A stretch of DNA of 64,000 bases from Streptococcus marimammalium DSM 18627 (GTDB lineage Bacteria > Bacillota > Bacilli > Lactobacillales > Streptococcaceae): positions 1 through 64,000 of the forward strand of contig NZ_KB904339.1 of NCBI RefSeq assembly GCF_000380045.1, given 5' to 3'. The position numbers and the translations under genes were made by a program. The notes under the pieces were generated by a model that worked only from the letters and a program-made list of their open reading frames with translations, was not told where the DNA came from and searched no databases. This document shows positions 47,837-57,745 of the stretch, piece by piece; the first letter of the stretch is position 1; every line of letters starts with the position of its first letter.

Positions 47837-48739
47837 ATGGAAAAAGTTGGAAAAACGATGAAGCATAACCATCCTCAAAGCTTCAGGGTATCTGATGAGT
47901 TGATAAAGACCATTTTGGCAACTCCCGTCATCTCTGATTTCATTACTTCTCATCAATTGAGTCAAGAGATAATCAAATTGAGTTTACCAAAATTTAATCA
48001 ATTTCTGATGGAAAAAGAACGATTTGAAAACCAAGACCCAAGTTATATTGCAAAAGGCTATGAGCCAATTCTAATCATGAATGAAGGCTATGCGGATGTC
48101 ACTTATAAAGAAACACTTGCATTAAAAGAAAGACAATATCAAAACGAAGTGGCAAATCGTATTAATGTGGTTAGTTTGCCAAAATCATATAAAAACATCA
48201 ATTTTGATGATATTATCCTAGACGATGTTAAACGCTTGCCAATTTTTGAGTCTGTTGTTGAATTTGTAAGGCAATACCCAAATACTAATCAAAAAGGGCT
48301 TTATCTCTATGGAGATATGGGTGTGGGAAAATCCTATCTGATGGCTGCCATGGCTAGAGAATTGTCTGAACAAAAACAAGTGTCAACTACACTAATTCAC
48401 TTTCCAAGTTTTACTATCGATGTTAAAAACGCAATTAATACAGGAACTGTTAAAGAAGAGATTGATGATGTTAAAAAAGCAGAAGTTCTGATTTTAGATG
48501 ATATAGGTGCTGAACAAAGTACCTCTTGGATAAGAGACGAAGTCTTACAAGTGATTTTGCAGTACCGTATGTTAGAAGAATTACCAACTTTTTTCACTTC
48601 CAATTATAGTTTAGAAGATTTAGAAAAGAAATTAGCCAAAATGAAAACTGGCGATGAAAGCTGGCAAGCAAAAAGAGTGATGGAGAGAATTCGTTTTCTT
48701 GCCAAAGAAGTTCATCTAGAAGGTGAAAATAGACGCTAA
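47837..48739 (+). CDS. dnaI: Primosomal protein DnaI (helicase loader)
   Basis: AAA+ ATPase of 300 residues that loads the replicative helicase. N-terminal helicase-binding domain, then Walker A YGDMGVGKSYL (near 158-168), Walker B VLILDDIGAE (near 220) and sensor-1 TFFTSNYS. Pairs with dnaB. Confidence 0.95.
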   Translation: MEKVGKTMKHNHPQSFRVSDELIKTILATPVISDFITSHQLSQEIIKLSLPKFNQFLMEKERFENQDPSYIAKGYEPILIMNEGYADVTYKETLALKERQYQNEVANRINVVSLPKSYKNINFDDIILDDVKRLPIFESVVEFVRQYPNTNQKGLYLYGDMGVGKSYLMAAMARELSEQKQVSTTLIHFPSFTIDVKNAINTGTVKEEIDDVKKAEVLILDDIGAEQSTSWIRDEVLQVILQYRMLEELPTFFTSNYSLEDLEKKLAKMKTGDESWQAKRVMERIRFLAKEVHLEGENRR

Positions 48740-48756
48740 GAGATAAAGGAGAATGA

Positions 48757-50067
48757 ATGGCTTTACCAACAGTTGCTATTGTCGGGCGTCCTAATGTGGG
48801 AAAATCGACCTTATTTAATCGAATTGCTGGAGAGAGAATTTCCATTGTTGAAGATGTGGAAGGTGTGACACGTGATCGTATTTATACTAATGCTGAATGG
48901 TTAAATCGAAAATTTAGCATTATTGATACTGGTGGAATTGATGATGTTGATGCTCCTTTTATGGAACAAATTAAACACCAAGCAGAAATTGCTATGACCG
49001 AAGCAGATGTGATTGTTTTTGTTGTTAGTGGTAAAGAAGGTGTCACTGATGCTGATGAATACGTTTCAAAAATATTATACCGAACTAATAAACCAATTAT
49101 CTTAGCTGCCAATAAAGTGGATAATCCTGAGATGAGAAATGATATCTATGATTTTTATTCTCTAGGTTTGGGAGATCCTTATCCGGTTTCATCTGTCCAT
49201 GGTATAGGAACAGGTGATATTTTAGATGCTATCGTACAAAATTTGCCAGAAGAAAGTGGTGATGAGAATCCAGATATCATTCGCTTTAGCTTGATTGGAC
49301 GACCAAATGTCGGTAAATCAAGTTTAATCAATGCTATTCTTGGTGAAGAGCGCGTGATTGCAAGTCCAATCGCTGGAACAACTCGTGATGCGATTGATAC
49401 TCATTTTGTCGATAGTGATGGTCAAGAATTTACGATGATTGATACGGCGGGGATGAGAAAATCTGGTAAAATCTATGAAAACACTGAAAAATATTCTGTC
49501 ATGCGTGCCATGCGTGCTATTGACCGGAGTGATGTTGTCCTAATGGTTATTAATGCTGAAGAAGGTATTAGAGAATATGATAAACGCATTGCTGGTTTTG
49601 CTCATGAAGCTGGAAAAGGGATGATTATTGTTGTTAATAAATGGGATACCATTAAAAAAGATAACCATACCGTTTCTAAATGGGAAGAAAATATAAGAAA
49701 TCATTTTCAATATTTATCCTATGCTCCTATTATTTTTGTATCAGCTGTAAGTAAGCAAAGACTTAACAGGTTACCTGAGATGATTAAGTCTATTTCACAA
49801 AGTCAAAACACACGCATTCCTTCTGCCGTTCTTAATGATGTGATTATGGATGCGATTGCGATCAATCCAACACCAACTGACAAAGGAAAACGTCTCAAAA
49901 TTTTCTATGCCACACAAGTAGCTGTTAAACCACCAACATTTGTTATCTTTGTTAATGAAGAGGAGTTGATGCATTTTTCTTATCTCAGGTTTTTAGAAAA
50001 CCAAATCAGACAAGCATTTGTCTTTGAGGGGACTCCGATTCATTTAATTGCAAGAAAACGCAAATAA
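48757..50067 (+). CDS. der: Ribosome biogenesis GTPase Der (EngA)
   Basis: 436 residues with two tandem GTPase domains, each with GRPNVGKS (near 9 and near 183), DTGG/DTAG and NKVD/NKWD motifs, and a C-terminal KH-like domain. Acts in 50S subunit maturation. RBS AAAGGAG. Confidence 0.97.
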   Translation: MALPTVAIVGRPNVGKSTLFNRIAGERISIVEDVEGVTRDRIYTNAEWLNRKFSIIDTGGIDDVDAPFMEQIKHQAEIAMTEADVIVFVVSGKEGVTDADEYVSKILYRTNKPIILAANKVDNPEMRNDIYDFYSLGLGDPYPVSSVHGIGTGDILDAIVQNLPEESGDENPDIIRFSLIGRPNVGKSSLINAILGEERVIASPIAGTTRDAIDTHFVDSDGQEFTMIDTAGMRKSGKIYENTEKYSVMRAMRAIDRSDVVLMVINAEEGIREYDKRIAGFAHEAGKGMIIVVNKWDTIKKDNHTVSKWEENIRNHFQYLSYAPIIFVSAVSKQRLNRLPEMIKSISQSQNTRIPSAVLNDVIMDAIAINPTPTDKGKRLKIFYATQVAVKPPTFVIFVNEEELMHFSYLRFLENQIRQAFVFEGTPIHLIARKRK

Positions 50068-50098
50068 AAAGTAGAAAGAAATATCTTTCTACTTTTTT
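50066..50098. terminator. Bidirectional terminator between der and serS
   Basis: A 14-bp perfect stem (AAAAAGTAGAAAGA, AATA loop, TCTTTCTACTTTTT) with extra T. Confidence 0.9.
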
Positions 50099-50099
50099 G

Positions 50100-51377
50100 T
50101 TAGTCTGGTTTGATAACGTCAATATTTCCCATGTAAGGTTGTAATACCTTAGGGATGGTCACTGAGCCATCTTCGTTTTGATAATTTTCAAGAATAGCAG
50201 CAACCGTACGACCAACAGCTAGTCCAGAACCATTGAGGGTATGCAGAAGTTTTACCTTGCCATCTGTTTCGTTACGATAACGAATTTGGGCACGACGAGC
50301 TTGAAAATCTTCTGTATTGGAACAACTTGAAATTTCGCGATAAGTGTTTTGAGCTGGGATCCATACTTCTAAGTCATAAGTTTTAGCTGCTGAAAAGCCC
50401 ATATCTCCCGTACAAAGAGTTAAAACACGGTATGGTAATTCTAATTTTTGTAGAATATTTTCGGCATTAGCAGTCATTTTTTCAAGTTCTTCATAAGACT
50501 GCTCTGGGGTTGCAAATTTAACCATTTCAACCTTATGGAATTGATGCAAACGAATCAAACCTCGGGTATCACGACCAGCCGACCCAGCTTCAGAGCGAAA
50601 AGAAGGACTCATAGCAGTGAAATTGATTGGTAATTCTTTTTCATCAATGATTTCATTGCGATAGAAATTGGTTAATGGTACTTCAGCAGTAGGGATAAGG
50701 ACATATGGACTATCAGCTAATTCAAAGGTATCCTCTTTAAATTTTGGATACTGACCTGTACCAAACATTGAATCATGATTTACCATATATGGTGTAATCA
50801 TTTCTTGATATCCTTCTTTAAGGTGCTCATCTAGCATAAAATTGTAGATAGCACGTTCTAATCTTGCCCCTAGTTTTTTATAGAATAAGAATCGTGAACC
50901 AGTCACTTTGGCACCACGTTCCCAATCAAGAATGTCTAGTGCTTCTCCTAAATCCCAATGAGCCTTAGGTTCAAATGTAAATTCTCTAGGCGTTCCCCAT
51001 CGTCTAATTTCAATATTATCTTCTTCATCAGTACCAATTGGAACTGAATCATGAGGAATATTTGGTAATCTCGTTAAAATAGTATTTAATGTTTCGTCAA
51101 TCTTAGCTAGTTCGGCATCAATAGTTTTAATTTTTTGAGATAGTTCCTGCATAGCACGAATCTTCTCATTAGCATCTTCTTTGAGGCGTTTAGCTTTAGC
51201 GATTGCTGCAGAAGAGAGATTACGCTCAGCTTTTAACTCTTCTGTCTCTACTAAAAGTTCACGACGTTTGACATCTAACTCTTTCAACTTTACGAGTATT
51301 TCTTTTTCTACGCCTCGATTAGCTAATTTTTCATTGATGAGATCAAAATCTGAGCGAATACGTTTTAAATCTAACAT
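50100..51377 (-). CDS. serS: Seryl-tRNA synthetase
   Basis: Class II synthetase, 425 residues. An N-terminal antiparallel coiled-coil arm (about 30-100) binds tRNA-Ser; the catalytic core has [21 protein letters not shown] (motif 2) split across the loop and the motif 3 region [18 protein letters not shown]. The ATG at 51377 follows GGAGGAAA; eight extra upstream codons would cover this RBS. Preceded by a serine T-box. Confidence 0.96.
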   Translation of the reverse strand: MLDLKRIRSDFDLINEKLANRGVEKEILVKLKELDVKRRELLVETEELKAERNLSSAAIAKAKRLKEDANEKIRAMQELSQKIKTIDAELAKIDETLNTILTRLPNIPHDSVPIGTDEEDNIEIRRWGTPREFTFEPKAHWDLGEALDILDWERGAKVTGSRFLFYKKLGARLERAIYNFMLDEHLKEGYQEMITPYMVNHDSMFGTGQYPKFKEDTFELADSPYVLIPTAEVPLTNFYRNEIIDEKELPINFTAMSPSFRSEAGSAGRDTRGLIRLHQFHKVEMVKFATPEQSYEELEKMTANAENILQKLELPYRVLTLCTGDMGFSAAKTYDLEVWIPAQNTYREISSCSNTEDFQARRAQIRYRNETDGKVKLLHTLNGSGLAVGRTVAAILENYQNEDGSVTIPKVLQPYMGNIDVIKPD

Positions 51378-51390
51378 AATTTCCTCCATT

Positions 51391-51545
51391 AAAAAGCACA
51401 AAACATGACTACTGGAGCGATTTTATCGCGGTTCCATCCAGCTTCACACTTTGTGCCTTAATTGTTTATTTAATTGATAAGAACGGTAGAATTTCACATT
51501 AATTTATTATCTACTCACAACAACCGTAGACTCTCTGAAAATAAA
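51391..51545 (-). promoter_or_regulatory. Serine T-box riboswitch of serS
   Basis: Minus strand, in order: Stem I with AGAGAGTCTACGGTTG, a probable specifier TCT followed by A (GAAATTCTACCG), then the T-box TGGAACCGCG (plus strand 51428-51437) pairing with CGCTCCAG as antiterminator. The competing terminator pairs GGCACAAA with TTTGTGC followed by TTTTT, ending about 14 nt before the serS ATG. Uncharged tRNA-Ser would favour read-through. Confidence 0.92.
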
Positions 51546-51570
51546 TTAATCTTACTTATCCGTTTTAGCT

Positions 51571-51576
51571 ATTATA
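51571..51576 (-). promoter_or_regulatory. -10 of the T-box/serS transcript
   Basis: TATAAT on the minus strand, some 25 nt before Stem I. The -35 would fall inside the 3' end of the DUF956 gene. Confidence 0.55.
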
Positions 51577-51945
51577 CTAATTTTTCTTTTTTTTCGCAAA
51601 TAGAGAGCTAATTTTTTGTAATAAAGTTGGTAATTTAACAATTTTGTCATTACCTATTTGTTCTCTAGCTAATTTTAAAATCTTCCCAGAGTCTTTAGAG
51701 GCAAAAAGAAATTTCCCTTTGTCAGTATATACTTCAAAATGACGGCTGATTTTTTTACCAAAGACATTTGCCCCGATAGAATCAATACTTTCCCAAGGAA
51801 TTTGGATATAATCGGCAACATTATTGTCACTATAAAATTCAATTGCTTTATCACCGATAAGAAATTTCCCCACTTTTCCACCAAGTCCTAAGTAAGAAAC
51901 ACCTGTGCTTTTTAAAAATACAGTTTTATTTAGTGATTGTATCAT
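51577..51945 (-). CDS. manO: DUF956 family protein (ManO)
   Basis: 122-residue protein found beside mannose-type PTS operons in Firmicutes, where it is considered an accessory or regulatory factor. It has a beta-rich fold (GGKVGKFLIGDKAIEFYSD) and a basic tail. Although downstream of manLMN, it has a terminator in front of it and its own extended -10 promoter (TG-A-TATAAT, plus strand 51982-51990). Confidence 0.85.
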   Translation of the reverse strand: MIQSLNKTVFLKSTGVSYLGLGGKVGKFLIGDKAIEFYSDNNVADYIQIPWESIDSIGANVFGKKISRHFEVYTDKGKFLFASKDSGKILKLAREQIGNDKIVKLPTLLQKISSLFAKKKKN

Positions 51946-51981
51946 TTGTTAATCCTTTATTTCTAATACTACTTTAATACC

Positions 51982-51990
51982 ATTATATCA
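51982..51990 (-). promoter_or_regulatory. Extended -10 promoter of the DUF956 gene
   Basis: TG-A-TATAAT on the minus strand, just downstream of the manLMN terminator, about 37 nt before the ATG. Confidence 0.55.
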
Positions 51991-51996
51991 CAAGAC

Positions 51997-52025
51997 AAAA
52001 AGAAGTGGGAAACCACTTCTTTTTT
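51997..52025 (-). terminator. manLMN terminator
   Basis: A 12-bp perfect stem (AAAAAGAAGTGG, 4-nt loop, CCACTTCTTTTT) located 20 nt after the manN stop, with a T tail on either strand. Confidence 0.85.
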
Positions 52026-52045
52026 ATCAGTAGTAGTGAAATAAA

Positions 52046-52957
52046 TTACATTAATCCTGCTAGGTGGGCTAAGATACCAATTGCGAATAATCCAAGAATC
52101 ATTACGATAGGTGATACTTTTTTCTTAAGCAACCACATACAAATTAGAGTTAGGATAAGCCCCATAAACCCAGGGATAAGTGAATCCAAGTTTTGTTGGA
52201 AACTAGTTACTTTTTCAGGTGATTGTGATAACCCTTGACCCACTTGAGCAAAGGCTTCTTTAATACCTTCGCTACCTTCTGGCAATTGATCCCAGTGAAT
52301 ATAAGCTTTTTCATCTAACTGTACTTTAGCAACATCAAAGGCAAATTTAATAGAGACCCAGCGTTGCACAAGAACAGCAAGGATAAACATTCCTAAGATT
52401 GAAGCACCTTTAGTAATATCTTGAAGGATACCTCCAGACATATCTTTTGTAATTTCTGATCCAGCCTTGTATCCCATTTCTTGTGTATACCATAAGAATC
52501 CCATACGAATAACATTCCAGGCTACGAAGAAAATGATTGGGCCCATTAGGTTACCAGTGACTGCTAATGAAGCACCGAGTGCTCCTAAGATTGGACGAAC
52601 AGTAAACCAAAAGACTGGATCACCAATACCTGCAAGAGGTCCCATCATACCAATCTTAACCCCTTGAATAGCTGCATCATCGATAGGAGCACCATTTGCT
52701 TTTTCTTCTTCTAAAGCAAGTGTTACACCAATAATTGGTGCTGCAACATATGGATGTGTATTAAAGAATTCTAAATGACGTTCAAGAGCGGCAGATTGGT
52801 CATCTTTATTTGGATATAGTCTTTTAATAGCTGGGATTAAAGCATAAGCCCAACCCAAGTTTTGCATACGTTCATAGTTCCATGAACCTTGAAGGAAAGT
52901 TGAGCGCCACCAAACTTTCTGACGATCTAATTTTGAAAGTTGTAATTTTTCTGACAT
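52046..52957 (-). CDS. manN: Mannose-family PTS permease component IID
   Basis: 303 residues. Membrane subunit of the glucose/mannose PTS with the family start LDRQKVWWRSTFLQGSWNYERMQ and C-terminal helices (about 250-300). Works with manM (IIC) and manL (IIAB). The family is also a receptor for class IIa bacteriocins. Confidence 0.95.
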   Translation of the reverse strand: MSEKLQLSKLDRQKVWWRSTFLQGSWNYERMQNLGWAYALIPAIKRLYPNKDDQSAALERHLEFFNTHPYVAAPIIGVTLALEEEKANGAPIDDAAIQGVKIGMMGPLAGIGDPVFWFTVRPILGALGASLAVTGNLMGPIIFFVAWNVIRMGFLWYTQEMGYKAGSEITKDMSGGILQDITKGASILGMFILAVLVQRWVSIKFAFDVAKVQLDEKAYIHWDQLPEGSEGIKEAFAQVGQGLSQSPEKVTSFQQNLDSLIPGFMGLILTLICMWLLKKKVSPIVMILGLFAIGILAHLAGLM

Positions 52958-52974
52958 GTTAGTTCTCCCTTCTC

Positions 52975-53775
52975 TTAGTAATTTTCTAGAATGTCGCCAA
53001 TTGGGTCATTTGAGCCAGCACCGCCATTTGAGTTACCACCTTTTTTAGAAAGGTTAAGGTAAATAAGAGCGATAGCAACACCGATAACACCAAGAGCGAT
53101 AAGAGTAAGGTTGCTAACGGCAGCAAATGCAAAACCTAGAGCAAAGAACGGCCATACTTCACGAGTAGCCATCATATTGATAACCATAGCATAACCAACG
53201 GCAACAACCATACCACCACCGATAGCCATACCATCTTTCAACCAATCAGGCATTGCTGTAAGCACTCCTTGAACGGCTTCTGTTGGAATAGCAAGAAGTA
53301 GAGCAGCTGGAACAGCGATACGTAAACCTTGAAGAACAAGAGCAAATAAATGATAACGTTCAACAGCTCCAATATTTCCTTTTTTTGCAGCAGTGTCGGC
53401 ACCATGTACAAGTCCAACAGAGATAGTACGAACAATCATTGTAAGGAATAAACCAGCAACAGCTAATGGGATAGCAGTAGTTTGAGCTACTGAGATAGCT
53501 TGATTTGAGAAATCGCCACCTTTAACAAGAATGATAGCAGCAGCTACAGAAGCAAGAGCAGCATCAGGCGCTACTGCAGCTCCGATATTAGCCCAGCCAA
53601 GAGCGATAAGTTGAAGTGAACCACCAAGCATAACACCTGCTTCTAGGTGACCAGTTACAAGACCGATTAGGGTACAAGCAACAATAGGTTGATGAAATTG
53701 AAATTGGTCGAGAATACCTTCCATTCCTGCTAGGAAAGCAACGACGACAACTAAAATAATTGAAATAATTGACAT
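52975..53775 (-). CDS. manM: Mannose-family PTS permease component IIC
   Basis: 266-residue integral membrane sugar channel with the family motif LIGLVTGHLEAGVMLGGSLQ and about seven to nine hydrophobic stretches. Ends with the hydrophilic Gly/Asn/Asp tail GGAGSNDPIGDILENY. Middle gene of manLMN. Confidence 0.95.
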   Translation of the reverse strand: MSIISIILVVVVAFLAGMEGILDQFQFHQPIVACTLIGLVTGHLEAGVMLGGSLQLIALGWANIGAAVAPDAALASVAAAIILVKGGDFSNQAISVAQTTAIPLAVAGLFLTMIVRTISVGLVHGADTAAKKGNIGAVERYHLFALVLQGLRIAVPAALLLAIPTEAVQGVLTAMPDWLKDGMAIGGGMVVAVGYAMVINMMATREVWPFFALGFAFAAVSNLTLIALGVIGVAIALIYLNLSKKGGNSNGGAGSNDPIGDILENY

Positions 53776-53806
53776 CTTATAAATCCTTTCGTTTTTATAA
53801 ATAAGA

Positions 53807-54793
53807 TTATTGAACGTTTGCTTTATTGATTAAATCAAACAAGTTCTTTTTAGAATCATTTGGTACTTTACGCACGTCGAAAGCAACACCTAAGTTACGA
53901 AGCTTTTCAAATGTAGCTACGTCTTCCTTATCCATTGAAAGAACGTTGTTAATCATAGTTTTTCCAGTTGAGTGAGCCATTGAACCAATATTTAGTTCTT
54001 TAATCTCAACTCCTCCTTCAATTGCTTTTAGGGCATCTTGAGGAGTTTCAAATAAGACAAGAGCTTGAGTATTACCAAAACGAGGGTCTTTTGCAGCTTC
54101 AATTAATTTGTTAATTGGAACAACGTTAGCCCTAATACCTCCCGGAGCAGCTTGTTTGATTAATTGTTTTCGAAGGTCATCTTTGGCAACTGTATCAGAA
54201 GCAACAATAATACGGTTAGCTTTTGACTCAGGTGTCCAAGCAGTTGCAACTTGGCCATGAAGAAGGCGTGTGTCAATACGGGCAAGGTTAATTTTTAATT
54301 TACCATCTCCAATAACTGTTCCTTCTGGGATAGCTCCTTGTGCCACTGCTGTTGCAGCAGGTGAGGTTGTTTCTTGAGGTTGAAGTTCCTCAGGTAAAAC
54401 TCTTACACCTTCTTTTGCTTCCTTAATAATATTTGCTGCGACTTCCTCCACGCCTGCTTTTGCATTCATCATGCGTTCAGTGTAGGCTTGGATAAGCATT
54501 GGCAAGTTGAGACCAGTGATGATTGCAAATTTACGATTTGGATTTTCCCCCATAATACGACTAGCTTGATTAAACGGAGAACCACTCCATAAGTCAGCTA
54601 AAATAAGCACTTCATCATCAGCATCAAATTGTGCGATAGCATTGCTGAAATGATTGTATAAATCATCAGGTCCTTCACTTGGCATGAAAGTAACAACTTG
54701 AACGTTTTCTTGTTCACCAAATATCATTGCACCTGATTGATGTATGCCTTCAGCAAATTTGCCATGACTGGCAATAATAATACCGATACCCAT
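53807..54793 (-). CDS. manL: Mannose-family PTS component IIAB
   Basis: 328 residues. The IIA domain (1-130) has phospho-His10 in [12 protein letters not shown]; an Ala/Pro/Thr linker (about 131-160) connects to the IIB domain with phospho-His179 in [11 protein letters not shown]. Transfers phosphate from HPr to sugar and takes part in catabolite control in streptococci. The ATG at 54793 follows AAAAAAGGAGGAAAG; the longer upstream frame runs through the leader. First gene of the operon. Confidence 0.95.
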   Translation of the reverse strand: MGIGIIIASHGKFAEGIHQSGAMIFGEQENVQVVTFMPSEGPDDLYNHFSNAIAQFDADDEVLILADLWSGSPFNQASRIMGENPNRKFAIITGLNLPMLIQAYTERMMNAKAGVEEVAANIIKEAKEGVRVLPEELQPQETTSPAATAVAQGAIPEGTVIGDGKLKINLARIDTRLLHGQVATAWTPESKANRIIVASDTVAKDDLRKQLIKQAAPGGIRANVVPINKLIEAAKDPRFGNTQALVLFETPQDALKAIEGGVEIKELNIGSMAHSTGKTMINNVLSMDKEDVATFEKLRNLGVAFDVRKVPNDSKKNLFDLINKANVQ

Positions 54794-54906
54794 TCTTGAC
54801 TTTCCTCCTTTTTTTATATTTTTCATTGGGATGAATAAGAGAAATCTTCTATTTAAAAATAAAAGTCGACTCTTATTTATTCCAAAGAATTTCAAGAACA
54901 CTATTC

Positions 54907-54935
54907 ATTGTAAAACGTTTACAGACAAAAAGCAA
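54907..54935 (-). promoter_or_regulatory. manLMN promoter with a cre-like site in the spacer
   Basis: On the minus strand TTGCTT (54935-54930), 17-nt spacer, TACAAT (54912-54907). The spacer holds TGTAAACGTTTTAC(A), which fits the CcpA consensus at 12 of 14 positions and is nearly palindromic. CcpA binding would block the promoter. The leader to the manL ATG is about 105 nt. Confidence 0.7.
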
Positions 54936-55238
54936 GAGACTTGAATTTGTCAAAACTAGCGTTTTTAGTAAGTTATCAAATACAATCAAAATAAAATCTA
55001 AACAAACAAAAATAATTATTTTCATTATTTTCATACCTCTAAATAGCTAATCTAAAAGGTTTTTGAAAATAAAATCTTTTTATATTAAAAATAAATTTTT
55101 AGGATAATTATTAAAAAATGACGATTTTCATGGAATTTTCATTGATAGAAGCATTATAATATGATTGAAATTGGTTTAAAATGTTTTCAATCGTTTGGAA
55201 CAAACTTTTTAAAACATATTTAATTACTATAAAAAATA
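54936..55238. other. AT-rich intergenic stretch
   Basis: No gene found. It contains an 8-bp inverted repeat GATTGAAA/TTTCAATC at about 55162-55192, of unknown role. Confidence 0.5.
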
Positions 55239-55264
55239 AAAAAACTTCCATTTTAATTGGAAGT
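55239..55264 (-). terminator. Terminator of the HAD hydrolase gene
   Basis: On the minus strand ACTTCCA-(ATTAAAA)-TGGAAGT followed by TTTTTT. Confidence 0.8.
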
Positions 55265-55275
55265 ATCTTTAAGAA

Positions 55276-56088
55276 TTATAGAAATAGTTTTTCTAATTTT
55301 TTTGCGACACCATCTTCATCATTAGTTTCATTAAGTTGCTGTTTTGCATATGGCAAAAGAAGAGGTGTAGCATTTTTCATTGCATAACTGGTGGGTGCAA
55401 AATGTAGCATTTCTATATCGTTATGTTCATCTCCAAAAGCGATGAGATGCTCTTTAGAAATATTTAAAGTTGTTAATAAATAGTCTAAAGCATAAGCTTT
55501 ATTAATACCTTTAGGAGAGAATTCAAGAATTTGGAAAGCTCCTCCCCATGAATCAACCTCAAGCTCATAGTTAAAATATTCTTTAATTTCTTTAGCTAAT
55601 TCGTAGCGATCAGATGCACGAGTTTGCATTAATAATGCATTGGGATCCTTTGTTATTTTATCTGGTACCAAAAACATGTGATCAAGAAATTCTTTTACAC
55701 CAAAAAGTTCAGGATTAACATTGCTGTCACTATTAAGAGCAATATAAAAATTTTTACGATATTGACTAGCAATGAAATCGGCTTGAAATTCTTCTTGACA
55801 TTTTAATACTTCAAAAAGATATTTTTTATCAATTCGAACAACATGCTCAAATTTCCATTTTTTCCTAGGAATATAAGTCAGGGCACCGTTGAAATTAATC
55901 ATTGGTGTGTCTAGTTCTAATATATTATAGTAGTCAATGGACATAAAGGATGGTCTTCCAGTTGTAATAATAATATGGTGCCCCATGGCTTTAATTTTTT
56001 TAATGGTTTGAATGGTGTAATCAGATATTGTATTATCACTACGTAAAAGAGTACCATCCAAATCAATTGCTATTACTTTTTTAATCAT
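55276..56088 (-). CDS. Cof-type HAD-IIB family sugar/cofactor phosphatase
   Basis: 270 residues. Catalytic DLDGTLL (nucleophile Asp9), motif II TTGRPS, motif III Lys region and motif IV FGDEHNDIEML. The cap is of the IIB type. Such enzymes dephosphorylate sugar phosphates, flavin or pyridoxal phosphates; the substrate cannot be told. The mRNA is probably leaderless (see site entry). Stands alone between the purine permease and man operon. Confidence 0.9.
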   Translation of the reverse strand: MIKKVIAIDLDGTLLRSDNTISDYTIQTIKKIKAMGHHIIITTGRPSFMSIDYYNILELDTPMINFNGALTYIPRKKWKFEHVVRIDKKYLFEVLKCQEEFQADFIASQYRKNFYIALNSDSNVNPELFGVKEFLDHMFLVPDKITKDPNALLMQTRASDRYELAKEIKEYFNYELEVDSWGGAFQILEFSPKGINKAYALDYLLTTLNISKEHLIAFGDEHNDIEMLHFAPTSYAMKNATPLLLPYAKQQLNETNDEDGVAKKLEKLFL

Positions 56089-56094
56089 GTGTGT

Positions 56095-56103
56095 ATTATA
56101 CCA
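56095..56103 (-). promoter_or_regulatory. Extended -10 promoter giving a leaderless HAD hydrolase transcript
   Basis: On the minus strand TG-G-TATAAT, 6 nt (ACACAC), then the ATG. No Shine-Dalgarno is possible in this interval. Confidence 0.65.
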
Positions 56104-56196
56104 AATAAATTGTAGAATAGAAAGAAAGAGGTCTACGATTCTAAATAAGTTACTGCTGTTTTAAATTAATCTTTTATGAAAAATTTTGAAAAAGTA

Positions 56197-56243
56197 TTGA
56201 AAAATGAACTTTTTTGTTATATTATATATCTATCGTTCGTAAA
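56197..56243 (+). promoter_or_regulatory. Purine permease promoter with a PurBox-like site at the start
   Basis: TTGAAA (56197-56202), 17-nt spacer, TATTAT (56220-56225). TATCGTTCGTAAA (56231-56243), whose complement TTTACGAACGATA has the CGAAC core of PurR boxes, lies over the predicted start site. No purine riboswitch is seen. Confidence 0.55.
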
Positions 56244-56263
56244 TAAAGGGGATTTCATAAAAA

Positions 56264-57685
56264 ATGGAAAAATTTTTTAAGCTAAAAGAGAACAATACAA
56301 CTGTACGTACAGAAATTATTGCTGGTTTGACAACCTTTTTTGCAATGAGTTATATCTTATTTGTAAACCCAGCGATGCTCAGTCAGACAGGAATGCCTGC
56401 ACAAGGTGTTTTTCTTGCAACTATTATTGGTGCAGTTGCTGGGACGTTAATGATGGCATTTTATGCTAATTTGCCCTATGCTCAAGCACCTGGTATGGGA
56501 TTGAACGCCTTTTTTACCTATACTATTGTTTTTTCACTTGGTTATTCTTGGCAAGAAGCATTAGCTATGGTTTTTCTTTGTGGAATTATTTCAGTTATCA
56601 TTACTTTAACTAAAATTAGAAAAGCGATTATCAATTCTATTCCTCAAAGTTTAAAATATGCTATTTCTGGAGGAATTGGTATTTTCCTAGCTTATGTAGG
56701 GATTAAAAATGCTGGTCTCTTAACTTTTACGACAGATCCAGGTAATTATATTGCCCTTGGAGAAGGTGCTCAAGAAGGTAGTGCAACAATTATCTCAAAT
56801 TCTTCTATTGTACCTAGTTTAGTTTTATTTACAGATCCAAAAGTTATTGTTGCGATTATTGGTATCTTTATTACTGCTTTTTTTGTCATTAAAAACATTA
56901 AAGGTGGTGTTATGTTATCAATTATTTTAACAACTATCATTGCTATTTTTGCAGGTGTTGTTAATCTTTCACAAATCGACTTTGCTTCAAACAACATAGG
57001 TGCAGCTCTTTCTGATCTTAAAGTTGTTTTTGGTTCTGCATTAGGCAGCCAAGGATTGGGCTCTCTATTTTCTGATGCTGCAAGAATTCCAGAAGTTCTT
57101 TTAGCCATCTTAGCTTTCTCATTGACAGATATTTTTGATACTATTGGAACTCTTATTGGAACAGGTGAAAAAGTCGGTATTGTTGTTTCTGATGACAATG
57201 CCGGTGTAACGCATGAATTAGATAAAGCACTTTTTTCAGATCTTGTTGGGACAACAGTTGGGGCTATTGCTGGAACATCAAATGTAACCACTTATATTGA
57301 AAGTGCAGCAGGTATTGGTGCTGGTGGTCGTACTGGTCTTACTGCCTTGGTAGTTGCTCTCTTATTTAGTGTTTCAAGTCTCTTTAGTCCATTGCTTGCA
57401 ATTGTTCCTTCTGCTGCAACAGCACCAATTTTGATTATTGTTGGTATTATGATGTTAGCTAGTATGAAAAAAATTAAATGGGATGATATGAGCGAAGCTA
57501 TTCCAGCATTCTTTACGTCTATTTTTATGGGATTCACTTATAGTATCACTCATGGTATTGCTGCTGGATTCATCTTTTATACACTCGCTAAAATTTTTAA
57601 AGGTCAACTAAAAGATGTTCATCCAATTATTTGGATTCTTGATGTTTTGTTTATTTTAAACTTCATTAGTTTAACTATTTTATAG
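56264..57685 (+). CDS. pbuG: NCS2/AzgA-type purine permease (hypoxanthine/guanine)
   Basis: 473 residues with about 12-14 membrane segments. AzgA-like features: N-terminal VRTEIIAGLTTFFAMSYILFVNP, APGMGLNAFFTY and the TM10 loop GTSNVTTYIESAAGIGAGGRTG. Closest to PbuG/PbuO-type hypoxanthine-guanine-adenine importers; the exact base is inferred. RBS AAAGGGGA. Monocistronic. Confidence 0.88.
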   Translation: MEKFFKLKENNTTVRTEIIAGLTTFFAMSYILFVNPAMLSQTGMPAQGVFLATIIGAVAGTLMMAFYANLPYAQAPGMGLNAFFTYTIVFSLGYSWQEALAMVFLCGIISVIITLTKIRKAIINSIPQSLKYAISGGIGIFLAYVGIKNAGLLTFTTDPGNYIALGEGAQEGSATIISNSSIVPSLVLFTDPKVIVAIIGIFITAFFVIKNIKGGVMLSIILTTIIAIFAGVVNLSQIDFASNNIGAALSDLKVVFGSALGSQGLGSLFSDAARIPEVLLAILAFSLTDIFDTIGTLIGTGEKVGIVVSDDNAGVTHELDKALFSDLVGTTVGAIAGTSNVTTYIESAAGIGAGGRTGLTALVVALLFSVSSLFSPLLAIVPSAATAPILIIVGIMMLASMKKIKWDDMSEAIPAFFTSIFMGFTYSITHGIAAGFIFYTLAKIFKGQLKDVHPIIWILDVLFILNFISLTIL

Positions 57686-57697
57686 AAAGAAAGTAGT

Positions 57698-57745
57698 AAA
57701 ATCCTTTACTTATCAACTTTAGTTGATAAGTAAAGGATTTTTATT
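57698..57745 (+). terminator. Purine permease terminator, perfect 21-bp inverted repeat
   Basis: AAAATCCTTTACTTATCAACT around a 2-nt centre and its exact complement, with a T tail. Unusually long and perfect. Confidence 0.9.

Noticed and set aside
54794-54901. N-terminal extension of manL
   Set aside because: No RBS; the sequence is the operon leader, while GGAGG precedes the ATG at 54793.
56104-56263. Purine riboswitch before the permease
   Set aside because: The conserved guanine-aptamer core is not present; a PurBox-like site is found instead.
56770-57291. 173-codon antisense frame inside the purine permease
   Set aside because: Mirror of biased codon use in the permease; no RBS or known family.
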